DNA from: Nonomuraea spiralis | Lineage (GTDB): Bacteria > Actinomycetota > Actinomycetes > Streptosporangiales > Streptosporangiaceae | DNA length: 64,000 nucleotides | Reading direction: 5' to 3' | Assembly (NCBI RefSeq): GCF_014648435.1 | Contig: NZ_BMRC01000034.1 | Location: 1-64,000, forward strand | Shown: positions 16,075-24,769 of the stretch, piece by piece | Position numbering within the stretch: position 1 is the first letter of the stretch | Layout: every line of letters begins with the position of its first letter | Program-made: the position numbers and the translations under genes | The notes under the pieces: generated by a model | What the model was told of the DNA's origin: nothing | The model's database searches: none | What the model saw: the letters and a program-made list of their open reading frames with translations, nothing else

Positions 16075-16533
16075 TCACAGGAGGGGCCAGCGGAAGACCT
16101 GGGCCCCGCCCTCCTCGGGTCCCTCGGGGAGGCTCTGGCTGAACACCAGCGGCTCGCCCGGCATCAGCCCCAGCTCCCGTCCGGTGGCGGCGGGGTCGGC
16201 GTGGATCAGCACGTTGTAGTGGTTGGGCAGGTGGCAGCCGTCGAAGCCGAGCAGCACCCCGACCCGCCGCCCGCCGATCCACACCTCGTCGCCGCGGTCG
16301 AGCACGCCGGCCGCGACGATCTCGGCGAAGCCCAGGAAGGCGACCCGGTCGATCCGGGCGCCCGCGTCGATCTCGGTGTGGTCGGTGGCCACCAGCTCGT
16401 GCACCTCGCCCGCGCGTACGCACCGGCTGGCGTGCGGTTCCAGCCGCATGCCGCGGTCCTCCCTGCGGTGCACCAGCACCTTCAGCAGCGTCCCGGTGAC
16501 CGCGGTCTTGGGGCCGTCCTCGTCGGGGTTCAC
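16075..16533 (-). CDS. Unknown 152-aa protein of the biosynthetic cluster
   Basis: I do not recognise this family with confidence. It is soluble and rich in predicted beta structure, with 'GTLLKVLVHRREDRGMRLEPHASRCVRAGEVHELVATDHTEI', then 'RVAFLGFAEIVAAGVLDRGDEVWIGG', 'LLGFDGCHLPNHYNVLIHAD' and 'GEPLVFSQSL', as separate conserved-looking blocks. It has no signal peptide or membrane segment. The GTG start overlaps the stop of the Gfo/Idh gene (GTGA), so it is translated with the sugar-processing genes. The 'HLPNHYNVLIHAD' block contains the only obvious metal- or catalysis-like cluster (three His). Confidence 0.7.
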   Translation of the reverse strand: MNPDEDGPKTAVTGTLLKVLVHRREDRGMRLEPHASRCVRAGEVHELVATDHTEIDAGARIDRVAFLGFAEIVAAGVLDRGDEVWIGGRRVGVLLGFDGCHLPNHYNVLIHADPAATGRELGLMPGEPLVFSQSLPEGPEEGGAQVFRWPLL

Positions 16534-17450
16534 GCGGCCCCCTGTCCGGCGCCGGTCTTCTCCAGGCGGTAGACGTCCTCGACGAAACGCAGGGCGGGCA
16601 GGCCGCCCTCACCGTCGGGGGTGCCGTAGCGCACGCATCGTTCGTACGCGGCCAGCACCCCTTCGTACTCGTGCCACAGGGAGTTCTTGAAGCCGGCGTG
16701 GCCGGCCAGCATGTCGGCGTACAGGGTGCGGCCGCCCGTCAGGCGCACCTCCAGGTCCTTGCGTTCGCCCGGGTAGGACCAGTCGAGCAGGATCCGCGCG
16801 CGGACCGCGCCGGCGCGCAGCTCGATGTCCGCCTGCCGGTCGGCCCCCGTGGCGTCCCGGTCGACGTGCGCGGAGACGACGTCCGCCGGGCCGAGCAACA
16901 TCTCGACCAGGTCGAACGCGTTGGGCCCGTTGTCGGCGACGCAGCCGCCGCCGCAGCGCCGGGCGTCGAGGTACCAGGAGTCGCCGCCCGCGTGCTCCTC
17001 GATGCGTTCCAGGTAACGTACGGTCAGCTCTTCGACGCGGGCGCCCGCGCACGCGGCGCGCAGCCGCCCGACGGCGGAGTTGTAGCGCCGGTGGAAGGCG
17101 GTGAACAGCGGCACACCGAGGTTCCCGGCCAGTTCCGCGAGCCGCCTGCCCTGGGCGACGTCGAGGGCGAGCGGCTTTTCCACGCAGACCGGGATCCGCC
17201 GTTCCAGGGCGTCGGCGCAGACGCGGGCGTGCAGGTCGTTGGGGACGGTGACCACGACGGCGTCGGGCCGTTCCTCGTCGAGCAGCCGCAGGTGGTCGTG
17301 GTAGCCGGGGACGCGGTGCCCCTCCAGGGCGCGCGGGTCGGTGTCGCAGACCGCGGCCAGCCGCAACCCGGGCGAGCTGTGCAGGGCCGCCAGGTAGAAA
17401 CGCGAGATCACGCCGAGGCCGATGACCGCGACGCGCAGCCGGGCGCTCAC
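16530..17450 (-). CDS. Gfo/Idh/MocA-family dehydrogenase (1)
   Basis: 306 aa. The NAD(P)-binding fold starts 'LRVAVIGLGVISRFYLAALHSSPGLRLAAVCD' and the family signature 'VEKPLAL' (Glu-Lys-Pro) follows near residue 92. The C-terminal half is the alpha/beta substrate domain, with 'CVADNGPNAFDLVEMLLG' supplying the usual Asp. Such enzymes oxidise or reduce sugars, inositols and related polyols. The GTG start overlaps the upstream stop (GTGA). It is likely to create the keto group used by one of the DegT aminotransferases (inference). Confidence 0.87.
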   Translation of the reverse strand: MSARLRVAVIGLGVISRFYLAALHSSPGLRLAAVCDTDPRALEGHRVPGYHDHLRLLDEERPDAVVVTVPNDLHARVCADALERRIPVCVEKPLALDVAQGRRLAELAGNLGVPLFTAFHRRYNSAVGRLRAACAGARVEELTVRYLERIEEHAGGDSWYLDARRCGGGCVADNGPNAFDLVEMLLGPADVVSAHVDRDATGADRQADIELRAGAVRARILLDWSYPGERKDLEVRLTGGRTLYADMLAGHAGFKNSLWHEYEGVLAAYERCVRYGTPDGEGGLPALRFVEDVYRLEKTGAGQGAA

Positions 17451-18613
17451 CGCTCCACCACCGGGGCGGGGGCGTCGAGTCCGGTGGCCGCGGCGAGGGA
17501 GGTCAGCTCGGCGTACAGGTCGGCGCCGAGGGGGACGCCCGCGCGCCGGCGCTTCTCGGCCCGGCGATGCTCGTGCCAGCCGGGATAGCGCACCGGCAGG
17601 GCGGGGTCGGTGGGCGGGCAGCCGAGCAGCGCGCCGAACAGCGTGGCCGCGTCGCCGTCCACGCCCTCGCGCAGCGCGCCGGGCGCGAGGGCCAGGGCGA
17701 AGAAGCCGATGTCGTCGTCGCGCCCGTTCGGGCCGCCGTCGCCGTCGTACGCGTCGGGGTGGGCGCCGAGCCCCGCGCCCGGCACCAGCGCGGCCAGCAC
17801 CTCGACCGCCAGCCCCAGCCCGAAGCCCTTGTACTGCCCGGCCGCGCCGCCGAGCCAGAGCAGGTGCGCCCGCCCCTCGTCGAAGGCCGCGGCGTCGGTC
17901 ACGGGAGCGCCGTCGTCGCCGGCCAGCACCCCTTGGGGCAACTCGGCGCCCTGCCGGGCGGCCTGCCTGACCCTGCCGGTGGGCGCGGCGGTGGTGCTCA
18001 TGTCCAGCACGAACGGCGGGTGCTCGCCCGCGGGGGCAGCGACGCTGATCGGGTTGGTGCCGAGCATCGCCACCGCGCCGCCCGGCGGTCTGGCGATGCG
18101 CTGGCGGCCGCAGTTGCTCGCGACGACGCCGACCATGCCGTGCCCGACCGCCCGCAGCGCGTGGTGGCCGGCGCAGCCGAGGTGGGTGCCCCCGCGTACG
18201 GAGACCAGGCCCACGCCGTACGTCGCGGCGCGGGCGGCGGCGATCTCCATGGCCAGACCGGCGGCCCACAGACCGAGCGCGCGGTTGGCGTCGAGCAGCA
18301 CGGCCGCGCCGAGGTCAGCGAGCACGCGCGGCTCGGCCAGCGGATCGACCCGCCCCTCGTCGAACAGCGGCAGGTAGAGCCGGGTCAGGTTGACCAGCCC
18401 GTGCGAGGTCATGCCGACGAGGTCGCCATAGCACAGCGCGCCGGCGGCCTCGCGGGCACGCTCGGGGGCCAGGCCGCGGGTGGTGAACACGGCGGCGACG
18501 AAGTCCAGCAGGTCGTCGTGGCGCACCCGTACGGCCGCCCGCGCCGGCTCGGACTTCGGGAACAGCGGGTACGCGGGCGGCGACGCCGTCGCGGGTGAGG
18601 CAGTGGAGTTCAT
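17447..18613 (-). CDS. Ldh/malate-dehydrogenase-2 family oxidoreductase
   Basis: 388 aa. It fits the YlbC/ureidoglycolate/sulfolactate dehydrogenase family, with 'GDLVGMTSHGLVNLTRLYLPLFDEGR', 'GGTHLGCAGHHA', 'MLGTNPISVAAP', 'FVLDMSTTAAPTGRV' and 'AGQYKGFGLGLAVEVL'. It is an NAD(P)-dependent 2-hydroxyacid/2-ketoacid dehydrogenase with a fold distinct from classical LDH. The first 30 residues are Pro/Ala rich and may be a late extension. It is coupled by ATGA to the M20 gene upstream and by GTGA to the Gfo/Idh gene downstream. Confidence 0.87.
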   Translation of the reverse strand: MNSTASPATASPPAYPLFPKSEPARAAVRVRHDDLLDFVAAVFTTRGLAPERAREAAGALCYGDLVGMTSHGLVNLTRLYLPLFDEGRVDPLAEPRVLADLGAAVLLDANRALGLWAAGLAMEIAAARAATYGVGLVSVRGGTHLGCAGHHALRAVGHGMVGVVASNCGRQRIARPPGGAVAMLGTNPISVAAPAGEHPPFVLDMSTTAAPTGRVRQAARQGAELPQGVLAGDDGAPVTDAAAFDEGRAHLLWLGGAAGQYKGFGLGLAVEVLAALVPGAGLGAHPDAYDGDGGPNGRDDDIGFFALALAPGALREGVDGDAATLFGALLGCPPTDPALPVRYPGWHEHRRAEKRRRAGVPLGADLYAELTSLAAATGLDAPAPVVER

Positions 18614-19896
18614 GTTCCTCGTCCAATCCTGTCGTCGGTGAAGGCGATCATCAGCCGGGCCACGGCGGCGGCGAACCCGGCGAGTTCGGCGGCCCGCGCG
18701 AACTCCCCTTCGGCATGGGCGTTGTTGGCGGCCAGGTCACCCGGCCCCAGGACGACCGTGCAGGCGCCCTCGACGCCCGCCATCCAGATGGCGTCGCAGG
18801 TGAACGCCGGTTCGCCGGTGGGCCAGGGCGGGATCCCGGCCCGGTCGCGCAGGAGCGCGTGCCCCCACGTGTCGCGGTCGTCGAGCACGGGCAGGCCGCG
18901 CTTGCGCCACTCCAGCCGGGTGACGGACCTGGCGTCGCGGGCGGTCCTGGCGAACAACGCCGTGTCACCGAAGGCCGCCTCGAACGCCGTGAGCCCGTCG
19001 TCCAGCGCCCGTGCCAGGTCCCGTTCCAGGCGGCGCCCGGTGTCCCGCGTGGCGTAGGGCAGGTTGAGCAGGAGGGAGCCGCGGCCGTAGACCTGGTTGT
19101 GGCGGGTGCCGGTGTGCAGGCCGGCCACGCACACGGTGTCGGGGTCGAGGGCCCTGGCCAGGTGCTGGGCCAGGAAACCGAGCAACACCGTGGCGTTGTG
19201 GCCGGCCGCCGGGCGGTCGTCCACGGCGTGCTCGCCGTCCACCGTGATCCGGGCGGTCGCGGCGGCCGTGCTGCGCGGCAGGAACCGTACGCCGGTGGGC
19301 TCGCAGAAGACGTTGAGCCGGCCGACGTAGCCGCGCTCGACGAGCGGCCGGGTGCCGAGCACGCCCATCGCGCCGCCCTCCTCGCCCGCGACGGCCTGGA
19401 TCAGCACGCCGACCTCGCGCCCGATGGCCGGCCGGCACGCGCGCGCCGCCCGCAGCCCGGCCAGCAGCGCGACCGCCGGGCCCTTGGCGTCGATCGCGCC
19501 GCGGCCGTGGAAGCGCTCGCCGTCGAAGCCCGCCGGTCCGCCGCCCGCGACGGTGTCGAGATGCACGTTGAACATCACCGTGCGCGCGGCGGGCAGGCCG
19601 GGGCCCAGCCGCAGCACCAGGCTCGGCTGTCCGTCGAGGAATCCGGGCAGGTCGAGGGCTTCCCGTACGGGCGCGGGCACGTCGGGACGGTGAAGCTCGG
19701 CCGGGCGTACCGAGGTGTGCCGCACGGTGCGGAAGCCGAGCGGCGCGGCGGCCCGCGCGTACGCCTCCTGGGCCTCGCGCAACCGTGGCGGCGGTCCGGC
19801 CGGGCCGGTCTCCAGCGGGCCCGCCGTGGGCAGCCGCAGCAGCCTCAGCAGCAGGTCGCGCTCCGCCGCGTCGAGAGGCACGGCGTCAACGTCCAT
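18610..19896 (-). CDS. M20-family metallohydrolase (peptidase/deacylase)
   Basis: 428 aa. The zinc-ligand motifs are visible: 'MFNVHLDTV' (His-Leu-Asp), 'FHGRGAIDAKGPAVALLAGL' with the bridging Asp, and 'QAVAGEEGGAMG' with Glu-Glu. Further along, 'VFCEPTG' corresponds to the last acidic ligand and 'NNAHAEGE' to the C-terminal His. The middle 'AAGHNATVLLGFLAQHL' is the dimerisation/lid domain. Members are ArgE/DapE/CPG2-type amidohydrolases. In this operon it might remove an acyl or aminoacyl protecting group (inference). It overlaps the isomerase gene by 11 bp. Confidence 0.87.
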   Translation of the reverse strand: MDVDAVPLDAAERDLLLRLLRLPTAGPLETGPAGPPPRLREAQEAYARAAAPLGFRTVRHTSVRPAELHRPDVPAPVREALDLPGFLDGQPSLVLRLGPGLPAARTVMFNVHLDTVAGGGPAGFDGERFHGRGAIDAKGPAVALLAGLRAARACRPAIGREVGVLIQAVAGEEGGAMGVLGTRPLVERGYVGRLNVFCEPTGVRFLPRSTAAATARITVDGEHAVDDRPAAGHNATVLLGFLAQHLARALDPDTVCVAGLHTGTRHNQVYGRGSLLLNLPYATRDTGRRLERDLARALDDGLTAFEAAFGDTALFARTARDARSVTRLEWRKRGLPVLDDRDTWGHALLRDRAGIPPWPTGEPAFTCDAIWMAGVEGACTVVLGPGDLAANNAHAEGEFARAAELAGFAAAVARLMIAFTDDRIGRGT

Positions 19897-20734
19897 CGAC
19901 CTGCCCCACCAGCCGTTCCAGCGCTCTCCCGTACCGGACGAACGCGGCCTGGTCGCCGCGGCCGGGATCGCCGAGGTGGGGGCGCAGCCGCAGGTGCGGC
20001 TCGATGGACAGGGCGCCGGCGTATCCGTGGGCGGCCAGCAGCCGCAGGCACTCCGCGACGCCCGCCCGGCCCTCGCCGGGCAGCACGTAGACGATCTCGC
20101 CGCCGGGGCCGGTGACCGCGTCCTTGACGTGGACGTGCGCGACGTACGGGACGACCTCGCGCAACATCGGGGCGGCCGGGTAGCCGTGGGCGACGCCGTT
20201 GCCGATGTCGAACAGCAGCCGCAGCGCCGGGCTGCCGATCCCGGTCACCAGGTCGAGCATGCGGTCGGCGCGGTCGCCCGCCCAGCCGGCGCAGTTCTCG
20301 TGCACCAGCAGCAGGCCCGCGTCCTCGGCCCGGCGGGCCAGCTCGCGCAGCCGGTCGCGGACCCGCCGCCCCCACTCGGGCTCGGCCAGGCCGCCGGAGG
20401 GGAAGGACATGATCCGCACCAGCCGTGTGCCGAGCGCCGGGCAGCGGCGCGCCAGCACGTCCAGCTCGGCGAGGTCGAGTGCGAAGTCGCCGGTCGCCGG
20501 GCGCGACCAGTCGCCGATCTTCGAGGCCACCGCGACGACCTCGACCCGGGCCGCCCGCAACCGCGCGGCCGCGCGCAGGAACGCCCTCTCGCCCAGGCGG
20601 GCGACCGGCACGCCGTCGATCGTGCGCAGCTCCAGCCGGTTCCAGCCCAGCTCCCCCACGGCCGCGAGCTGGCCGTCGAGGTCGGGGGCGGCCTCGTCGC
20701 CTATTCCGGCCAGCTCAAGAGGTGGTGTCTGCAC
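19886..20734 (-). CDS. Sugar phosphate isomerase/epimerase-family TIM barrel
   Basis: 282 aa, AP-endonuclease-2-like barrel (IolE/IolI/DTE type). Seen are 'GWNRLELRTIDGVPV', 'VVAVASKIGDW', 'LLVHENCAGWAGD', 'LRLLFDIGNGVAHG', 'VAHVHVKDAV' and 'GALSIEPHLRL', which give the expected Glu, Asp, His and Glu metal ligands. The GTG at 20734 has GGAGGAGG 7 bp upstream and lies inside the 3' end of the preceding gene. It most likely isomerises, epimerises or dehydrates a keto-sugar or keto-inositol made by the neighbouring Gfo/Idh enzymes. Confidence 0.86.
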   Translation of the reverse strand: MQTPPLELAGIGDEAAPDLDGQLAAVGELGWNRLELRTIDGVPVARLGERAFLRAAARLRAARVEVVAVASKIGDWSRPATGDFALDLAELDVLARRCPALGTRLVRIMSFPSGGLAEPEWGRRVRDRLRELARRAEDAGLLLVHENCAGWAGDRADRMLDLVTGIGSPALRLLFDIGNGVAHGYPAAPMLREVVPYVAHVHVKDAVTGPGGEIVYVLPGEGRAGVAECLRLLAAHGYAGALSIEPHLRLRPHLGDPGRGDQAAFVRYGRALERLVGQVDGR

Positions 20735-21737
20735 GCGGCGCCTCCTCCCGCCCGGGCTCGTGCGCCGCGCACAGGTCCTTGGCCTCGGTGAGCAGCCGTA
20801 CGGCGTCCACCTGGACGGGCAGCGCGCCGGGCGAGCAGCGGGCACGGGCGTAGCGCCGGTAGGCGGCCAGCAGGAAGGCGGGCAGGGCGTCGTCGGCGAA
20901 CACCGAACGCCGCTCGCCCTCGGCCGTCGCCACCCGGAGCTGGGCGGTGTGGTCGGCGTCGCTGCACGGGTAGTGGCCGGTGAGCGTGCCCCGCTCGAAG
21001 TGGAGGGTGATGCGCCGCTCCCGTACGGGCGAGGTCAGGTCGGAGTCGATCTCCGTGTGCACGCCGGAGTAGTGGTCGAGCCGGAGCCTGGCGCGGCCGA
21101 GCCGGGGCAGCCGGAGGCGTTCGGTGACCATGTCCTCCCAGGACGCGCCGGAGATCCGGGCGCCGCCGGCCAGGCTGAGCACCACGGCGAGCGCGTGGGG
21201 CACCTCGATGTCGAAGGCCGTGGCCGCGTCGGGACGGGCCGCGCTGCGGGTGAACCTGGGCTTGTTCTGCACGACCCGGATCTGCCGCAGCGGGCCGTAC
21301 TCCTCGGCGTGCATCGCCGCGCGCAGGCGGCCGGTCAGCGTGCTGTCGAGCCAGTGGGTGGCGACGGTGAGGTCGAGGCCCCAGCGCCGGCGTACGCGGG
21401 CCACGGCCGCCAGCCCGACCAGGTCGAGCGCGAGCGGCTTCTCCACGATGAACTTGCGGTAGCCGAGCGGCGCCAGCCGGGCCAGCATGCCCGCCCGGAC
21501 GTGCGGCGGGGTGCACAGGTGCACGACGGTCCGGTCGGGCGGGGCGAGCGTGGCGGCCTCCTCGGGCGACCCGGCCGTCACGGCTCCGCGTACGCCGCCG
21601 GGTGGCAGGAGCGGGTCGAGGACGACGACCGGGTCGGGCGCCAGCAGCCCGGGGGCCGCGGCGCGCACCTTGGCCAGGGACGGCAGATGCAGCCCTGCGC
21701 CGGACCTGCCCATCCCGACGATGAATGCGTGCAACAT
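20715..21737 (-). CDS. Gfo/Idh/MocA-family dehydrogenase (2)
   Basis: 340 aa. The N-terminus is 'LHAFIVGMGRSGAGLHLPSL', a variant dinucleotide motif, and the signature 'FIVEKPLALDL' follows near residue 105, then 'VATHWLDSTL' and the substrate domain. ATG 21737 is the most plausible start; the frame upstream is open to 21788 but lies in the leader. It is the first gene of the leftward cluster, about 80 nt downstream of the promoter at 21823-21852. It differs strongly from the Gfo/Idh protein at 16530, which suggests two separate oxidation steps. Confidence 0.86.
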   Translation of the reverse strand: MLHAFIVGMGRSGAGLHLPSLAKVRAAAPGLLAPDPVVVLDPLLPPGGVRGAVTAGSPEEAATLAPPDRTVVHLCTPPHVRAGMLARLAPLGYRKFIVEKPLALDLVGLAAVARVRRRWGLDLTVATHWLDSTLTGRLRAAMHAEEYGPLRQIRVVQNKPRFTRSAARPDAATAFDIEVPHALAVVLSLAGGARISGASWEDMVTERLRLPRLGRARLRLDHYSGVHTEIDSDLTSPVRERRITLHFERGTLTGHYPCSDADHTAQLRVATAEGERRSVFADDALPAFLLAAYRRYARARCSPGALPVQVDAVRLLTEAKDLCAAHEPGREEAPRADTTS

Positions 21738-21822
21738 GCTGTCGAGCGCCTCTACTCCGTCGCGTTCTCGGCTTTCCGGCCCGCACATTTCCCCGCCGGA
21801 CGGACGACCTCATTGGCGCTTC

Positions 21823-21852
21823 ATTGTCGAATAACTTACCGTGACATGTCAA
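21823..21852 (-). promoter_or_regulatory. Candidate promoter of the biosynthetic operon
   Basis: On the minus strand, TTGACA (21852-21847) and GACAAT (21828-21823) are separated by 18 bp, in an AT-rich island that is striking for this GC-rich DNA. It faces the first cluster gene at 21737. The -10 keeps A at position 2 and T at position 6. Direct TTGACATGTC / AAGTTA-type words nearby could bind a regulator such as the SARP protein, but no clear heptamer repeat is seen. Confidence 0.55.
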
Positions 21853-21889
21853 TTACTTTAAGTTACAGAACACGTCCCGACCAGGCTCG

Positions 21890-22762
21890 CTACCGGGACA
21901 TGAGGTCGCGGAGCGCCCCGGCGATCTCGGCGGGCGCCTCCTCTGCCATGAAGTGGCCGCAGGTGACCGTTCCGTGCCGCAGGTCGGGGGCCCAGGCCCG
22001 CCATAGCGCGGCGGCGTCGAAGCCCAGGGCGGCGCCCCAGTCCTGCTGGAGCACGGTTACCGGCATGCGCAGCCGGTTGCCCGCCGCCAGGTCGGCGCGG
22101 TCGTGCTCTACGTCGATCCCGGCCGAGGCGCGGCAGTCGGCCACGATCGACGGCACGGCGGCGCGGCAGGCGTCCAGGTACGCGGCCCGTACCTCGGCCG
22201 GGATGGCGGCGGGGTCGTTGGTCCACAGGTCGAGGAAGTAGCCGAAGAAGGCGTCCGCGCTCGCGCCGATCAGCTGCTCGGGCAGGCCGGGCGGCTGGGC
22301 CATGAGGTAGAGGTGGAAGCCGACGGCGGCGGTGGTGCCGCGCATGGCGTCCCACATGTCCAGGGTCGGCAGCACGTCCAGGCAGGCCAGGTGGGTGACC
22401 GCCGCCGGGTGGTCGAGCCCGGCGCGGAAGGCGACCAGGGCGCCGCGGTCGTGCCCGGCCAGGGCGAAGCGCTCGTGCCCCAGCGCCCCGGCCAGGGCCA
22501 CGACGTCGGCGGCCATGGTCCGCTTGGAGTAGACGGACGGGCTCGTCTCGGCCGGTTTGTCGCTGGCGCCGTAGCCGCGCAGGTCGGGGCAGATCACGGT
22601 GTGGTCGGCCGCGAGGTCGGCGGCGACGTGCCGCCACATCAGGTGGGTCTGCGGGAAGCCGTGCAGCAGGACGATCGGGCTGCCCGAGCCCCCGACGGCC
22701 GCGTTGAGCGTCACGCCGTCGGCGACGGGGACGCGGTGCTGGTCGAATCCGGGGATGGTCAT
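21890..22762 (-). CDS. Alpha/beta hydrolase, haloacetate dehalogenase-like
   Basis: 290 aa. The family pattern is strong: 'VLLHGFPQTHLMWRHVA' (oxyanion side), 'VICPDLRGYGASDKP', nucleophile Asp in 'LAGHDRGALVAFRA', and catalytic His in 'TVTCGHFMAEEAP'. It is closest in layout to fluoroacetate dehalogenases and epoxide hydrolases. In 'VGFHLYLMAQPPGLPEQLIG' the halide-site His is present but the neighbouring Trp of true fluoroacetate dehalogenases is Leu, so dehalogenation is doubtful. ATG 22762 has AAGGAGGG upstream. It is divergent from the SARP gene and lies upstream of the cluster promoter. Confidence 0.85.
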   Translation of the reverse strand: MTIPGFDQHRVPVADGVTLNAAVGGSGSPIVLLHGFPQTHLMWRHVAADLAADHTVICPDLRGYGASDKPAETSPSVYSKRTMAADVVALAGALGHERFALAGHDRGALVAFRAGLDHPAAVTHLACLDVLPTLDMWDAMRGTTAAVGFHLYLMAQPPGLPEQLIGASADAFFGYFLDLWTNDPAAIPAEVRAAYLDACRAAVPSIVADCRASAGIDVEHDRADLAAGNRLRMPVTVLQQDWGAALGFDAAALWRAWAPDLRHGTVTCGHFMAEEAPAEIAGALRDLMSR

Positions 22763-22840
22763 GAGGTGCCCTCCTTACGTGGGTGTGCGAATCGCCTTCC
22801 AGCGTGCCGGGGGCGGATGAGCATCCGGTGAGCAGGAAGG

Positions 22841-24769
22841 ATGGGGGACGTGTTCGGGGTACTGGGGCCGGTGGCGGCCTGGAACGACGAGGGTGAGCCG
22901 ATCCCGCTGAAGGGGCCGCGGCACCGTGCCGTGCTGGCCCGCCTGATCGTCGCCCGGCGCCGGGTCGTCCCGGTGACGCGCCTGGTGGCGGACCTGTGGG
23001 ACGATCCGCCGCCCGACGCGGTGGGGGCGGTGCGCACGTTCGTGGCCGCCCTGCGCCGGGCCCTTGAGCCCGGCCGCCCGCCGCGTGCCCCGGCGCGGCT
23101 GCTGGTCACCGAGGGCCCCGGCTACGCCCTGCGCGCCGCCCCCGACGCCGTCGACGCCTGGCGTTTCGAGCAGGCCGTCACCGGCGGGCCGCCGGAACCG
23201 GCCCGGCTGGAGGAGGCGCTCGGCTGGTGGCGCGGTCCCGCGTACGCCGAGTTCGCCGACGAGGGCTGGGCGCGGGCCGAACGTGCCCGCCTGACCGAGC
23301 TGCGGCTGCACGCCGTCGAACTGCGGGCCGAGGCGCGACTGGCGCTGGGCCGGGCCGCGGAGACCGTGCCCGACCTGGACTCGCACGTCGCCGAGCACCC
23401 CTGGCGCGAGGACGCCTGGCGGCTGCTGGCCCTCGCCCTGTACCGGACCGGCCGCCAGGGGGACGCGCTCGCGGTGCTGCGCCGGGCGCGGGCGCTCCTC
23501 GTCGAGCAGCTCGGCGTGGACCCCGGGCCCCGGCTGCGCCGCCTGGAGTCGGACATCCTCCGCCAGGACCGCGGGCTCGCCGCCCCCGCCGACGCCACGG
23601 CCCGGGTGTGGGCGCAGGCGGCCGAGGCGTACGACCGTACGGTGGGGGCCGGGGCGCGGGCGCGGCTGGAGTCGACGGTCGGCCTGCTGCGCAACCTCGC
23701 GGTGACCGGGGGCGGCGGCCTGGAGGCGGCCCGGGATCACCGCATCGCGGCCGTCGCGGCGGCCGAGGAGCTGGGCGACCCGGAGCTGACCGCCCGCGTG
23801 ATCGGCGCCTACGACGTGCCGGCGATCTGGACCAGGTCGGACGACCCCGAGCAGGCGGCCCGGCTCGCCGCCGCCGCTGAACGCACCCTGGCCGCCCTTC
23901 CGCCCGACGGTCCCGAGGCGGCGCGGGCGCGGCTGCTGGCCACGATCGCCGTCGAGTCGCGCGGCGCCCGGTCGTCCCGGGGGCGGGAGGCCGCGGCGGA
24001 GGCCGAGCGGATCGCCCGGCGTCTCGACGACCCCGCGCTGCTGGCGTTCGCGCTCAACGGGGTGTTCATGCAGGCGTTCGAACGGGCGGGGCTGGCGGCG
24101 TACCGGGACGGGATCGGGGCGGAGCTGGTGGCGTTGTCGTCCCGGCACGGGCTGGTCACCTTCGAGGTGCTCGGGCACCTGATCCGCCTTCAGGCGCGCG
24201 GCGCGCTCGGCGACTTCGAGGCCGCCGACGGGCACGCGTCCGCCGCCGACCGCCTGGCCGGACGGAACGAGTTGCCGCTGGTCAGCGTGTTCACCGACTG
24301 GTACCGAGTGTTGCGGGCGGCCGCCTGCGGCGGGGGCACGGCGGCGGAGGAGGAGGCGGCGTACCGGACGGTCGCGGCCCGGCTGGACGACGTCGGCATG
24401 CCCGGTCTGCGGGGCGGGCTGCTGCCGCTCGCCCTGCTGTCCGTACGGGTGCGGCACGGGCTGCTCGCGCCGGTCGAGGCGGATTGGGGGCCGTACGAGC
24501 CTTGGGCCCGGCCGCTCGTACTGCTGGCCGAGGAACGCGGGGCGGAGGCCGCCGACGCGCTCCACGGGATCCCGAACCCGCCCCCCGACCTGCTGTTCGA
24601 GGCCATGTGGTGCCTGACCGCGCGGGCCGCCGTCGCGGTCGGCGACGGCGTGACGGCGGCCCGCGCCCGGCGTGCGCTCGAACCTGCGGCGGCGGAGCTG
24701 GCGGGGGCGGGCAGCGGACTGATCACGCTGGGCCCGGTCGCGGGCTTCCTCGCCGAGCTCGGGACCTGA
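22841..24769 (+). CDS. AfsR/SARP-type transcriptional regulator (BTAD)
   Basis: 642 aa. The N-terminus (about 1-90) is an OmpR-like winged helix ('FGVLGPVAAW...LKGPRHRAVLARLIVARRRVVPVTRLVADLWDD'), then a bacterial transcriptional activation domain ('VDAWRFEQAV', 'LTELRLHAVELRAEARLALG', 'YRTGRQGDALAVLRRARALLVEQLGVDPGPRLRRLESDIL'). It lacks the NB-ARC ATPase of AfsR; the remainder is TPR-like helical repeats. SARP proteins activate secondary-metabolite operons, so the leftward cluster is the natural target (inference). GGAAGG precedes the start. Its stop lies inside a 20-bp tandem repeat. Confidence 0.87.
   Translation: MGDVFGVLGPVAAWNDEGEPIPLKGPRHRAVLARLIVARRRVVPVTRLVADLWDDPPPDAVGAVRTFVAALRRALEPGRPPRAPARLLVTEGPGYALRAAPDAVDAWRFEQAVTGGPPEPARLEEALGWWRGPAYAEFADEGWARAERARLTELRLHAVELRAEARLALGRAAETVPDLDSHVAEHPWREDAWRLLALALYRTGRQGDALAVLRRARALLVEQLGVDPGPRLRRLESDILRQDRGLAAPADATARVWAQAAEAYDRTVGAGARARLESTVGLLRNLAVTGGGGLEAARDHRIAAVAAAEELGDPELTARVIGAYDVPAIWTRSDDPEQAARLAAAAERTLAALPPDGPEAARARLLATIAVESRGARSSRGREAAAEAERIARRLDDPALLAFALNGVFMQAFERAGLAAYRDGIGAELVALSSRHGLVTFEVLGHLIRLQARGALGDFEAADGHASAADRLAGRNELPLVSVFTDWYRVLRAAACGGGTAAEEEAAYRTVAARLDDVGMPGLRGGLLPLALLSVRVRHGLLAPVEADWGPYEPWARPLVLLAEERGAEAADALHGIPNPPPDLLFEAMWCLTARAAVAVGDGVTAARARRALEPAAAELAGAGSGLITLGPVAGFLAELGT

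Noticed and set aside
12868..21788. A 2-deoxystreptamine or C7-cyclitol antibiotic cluster
   Set aside because: No 2-deoxy-scyllo-inosose or sedoheptulose cyclase, glycosyltransferase or aminoglycoside resistance gene is present.
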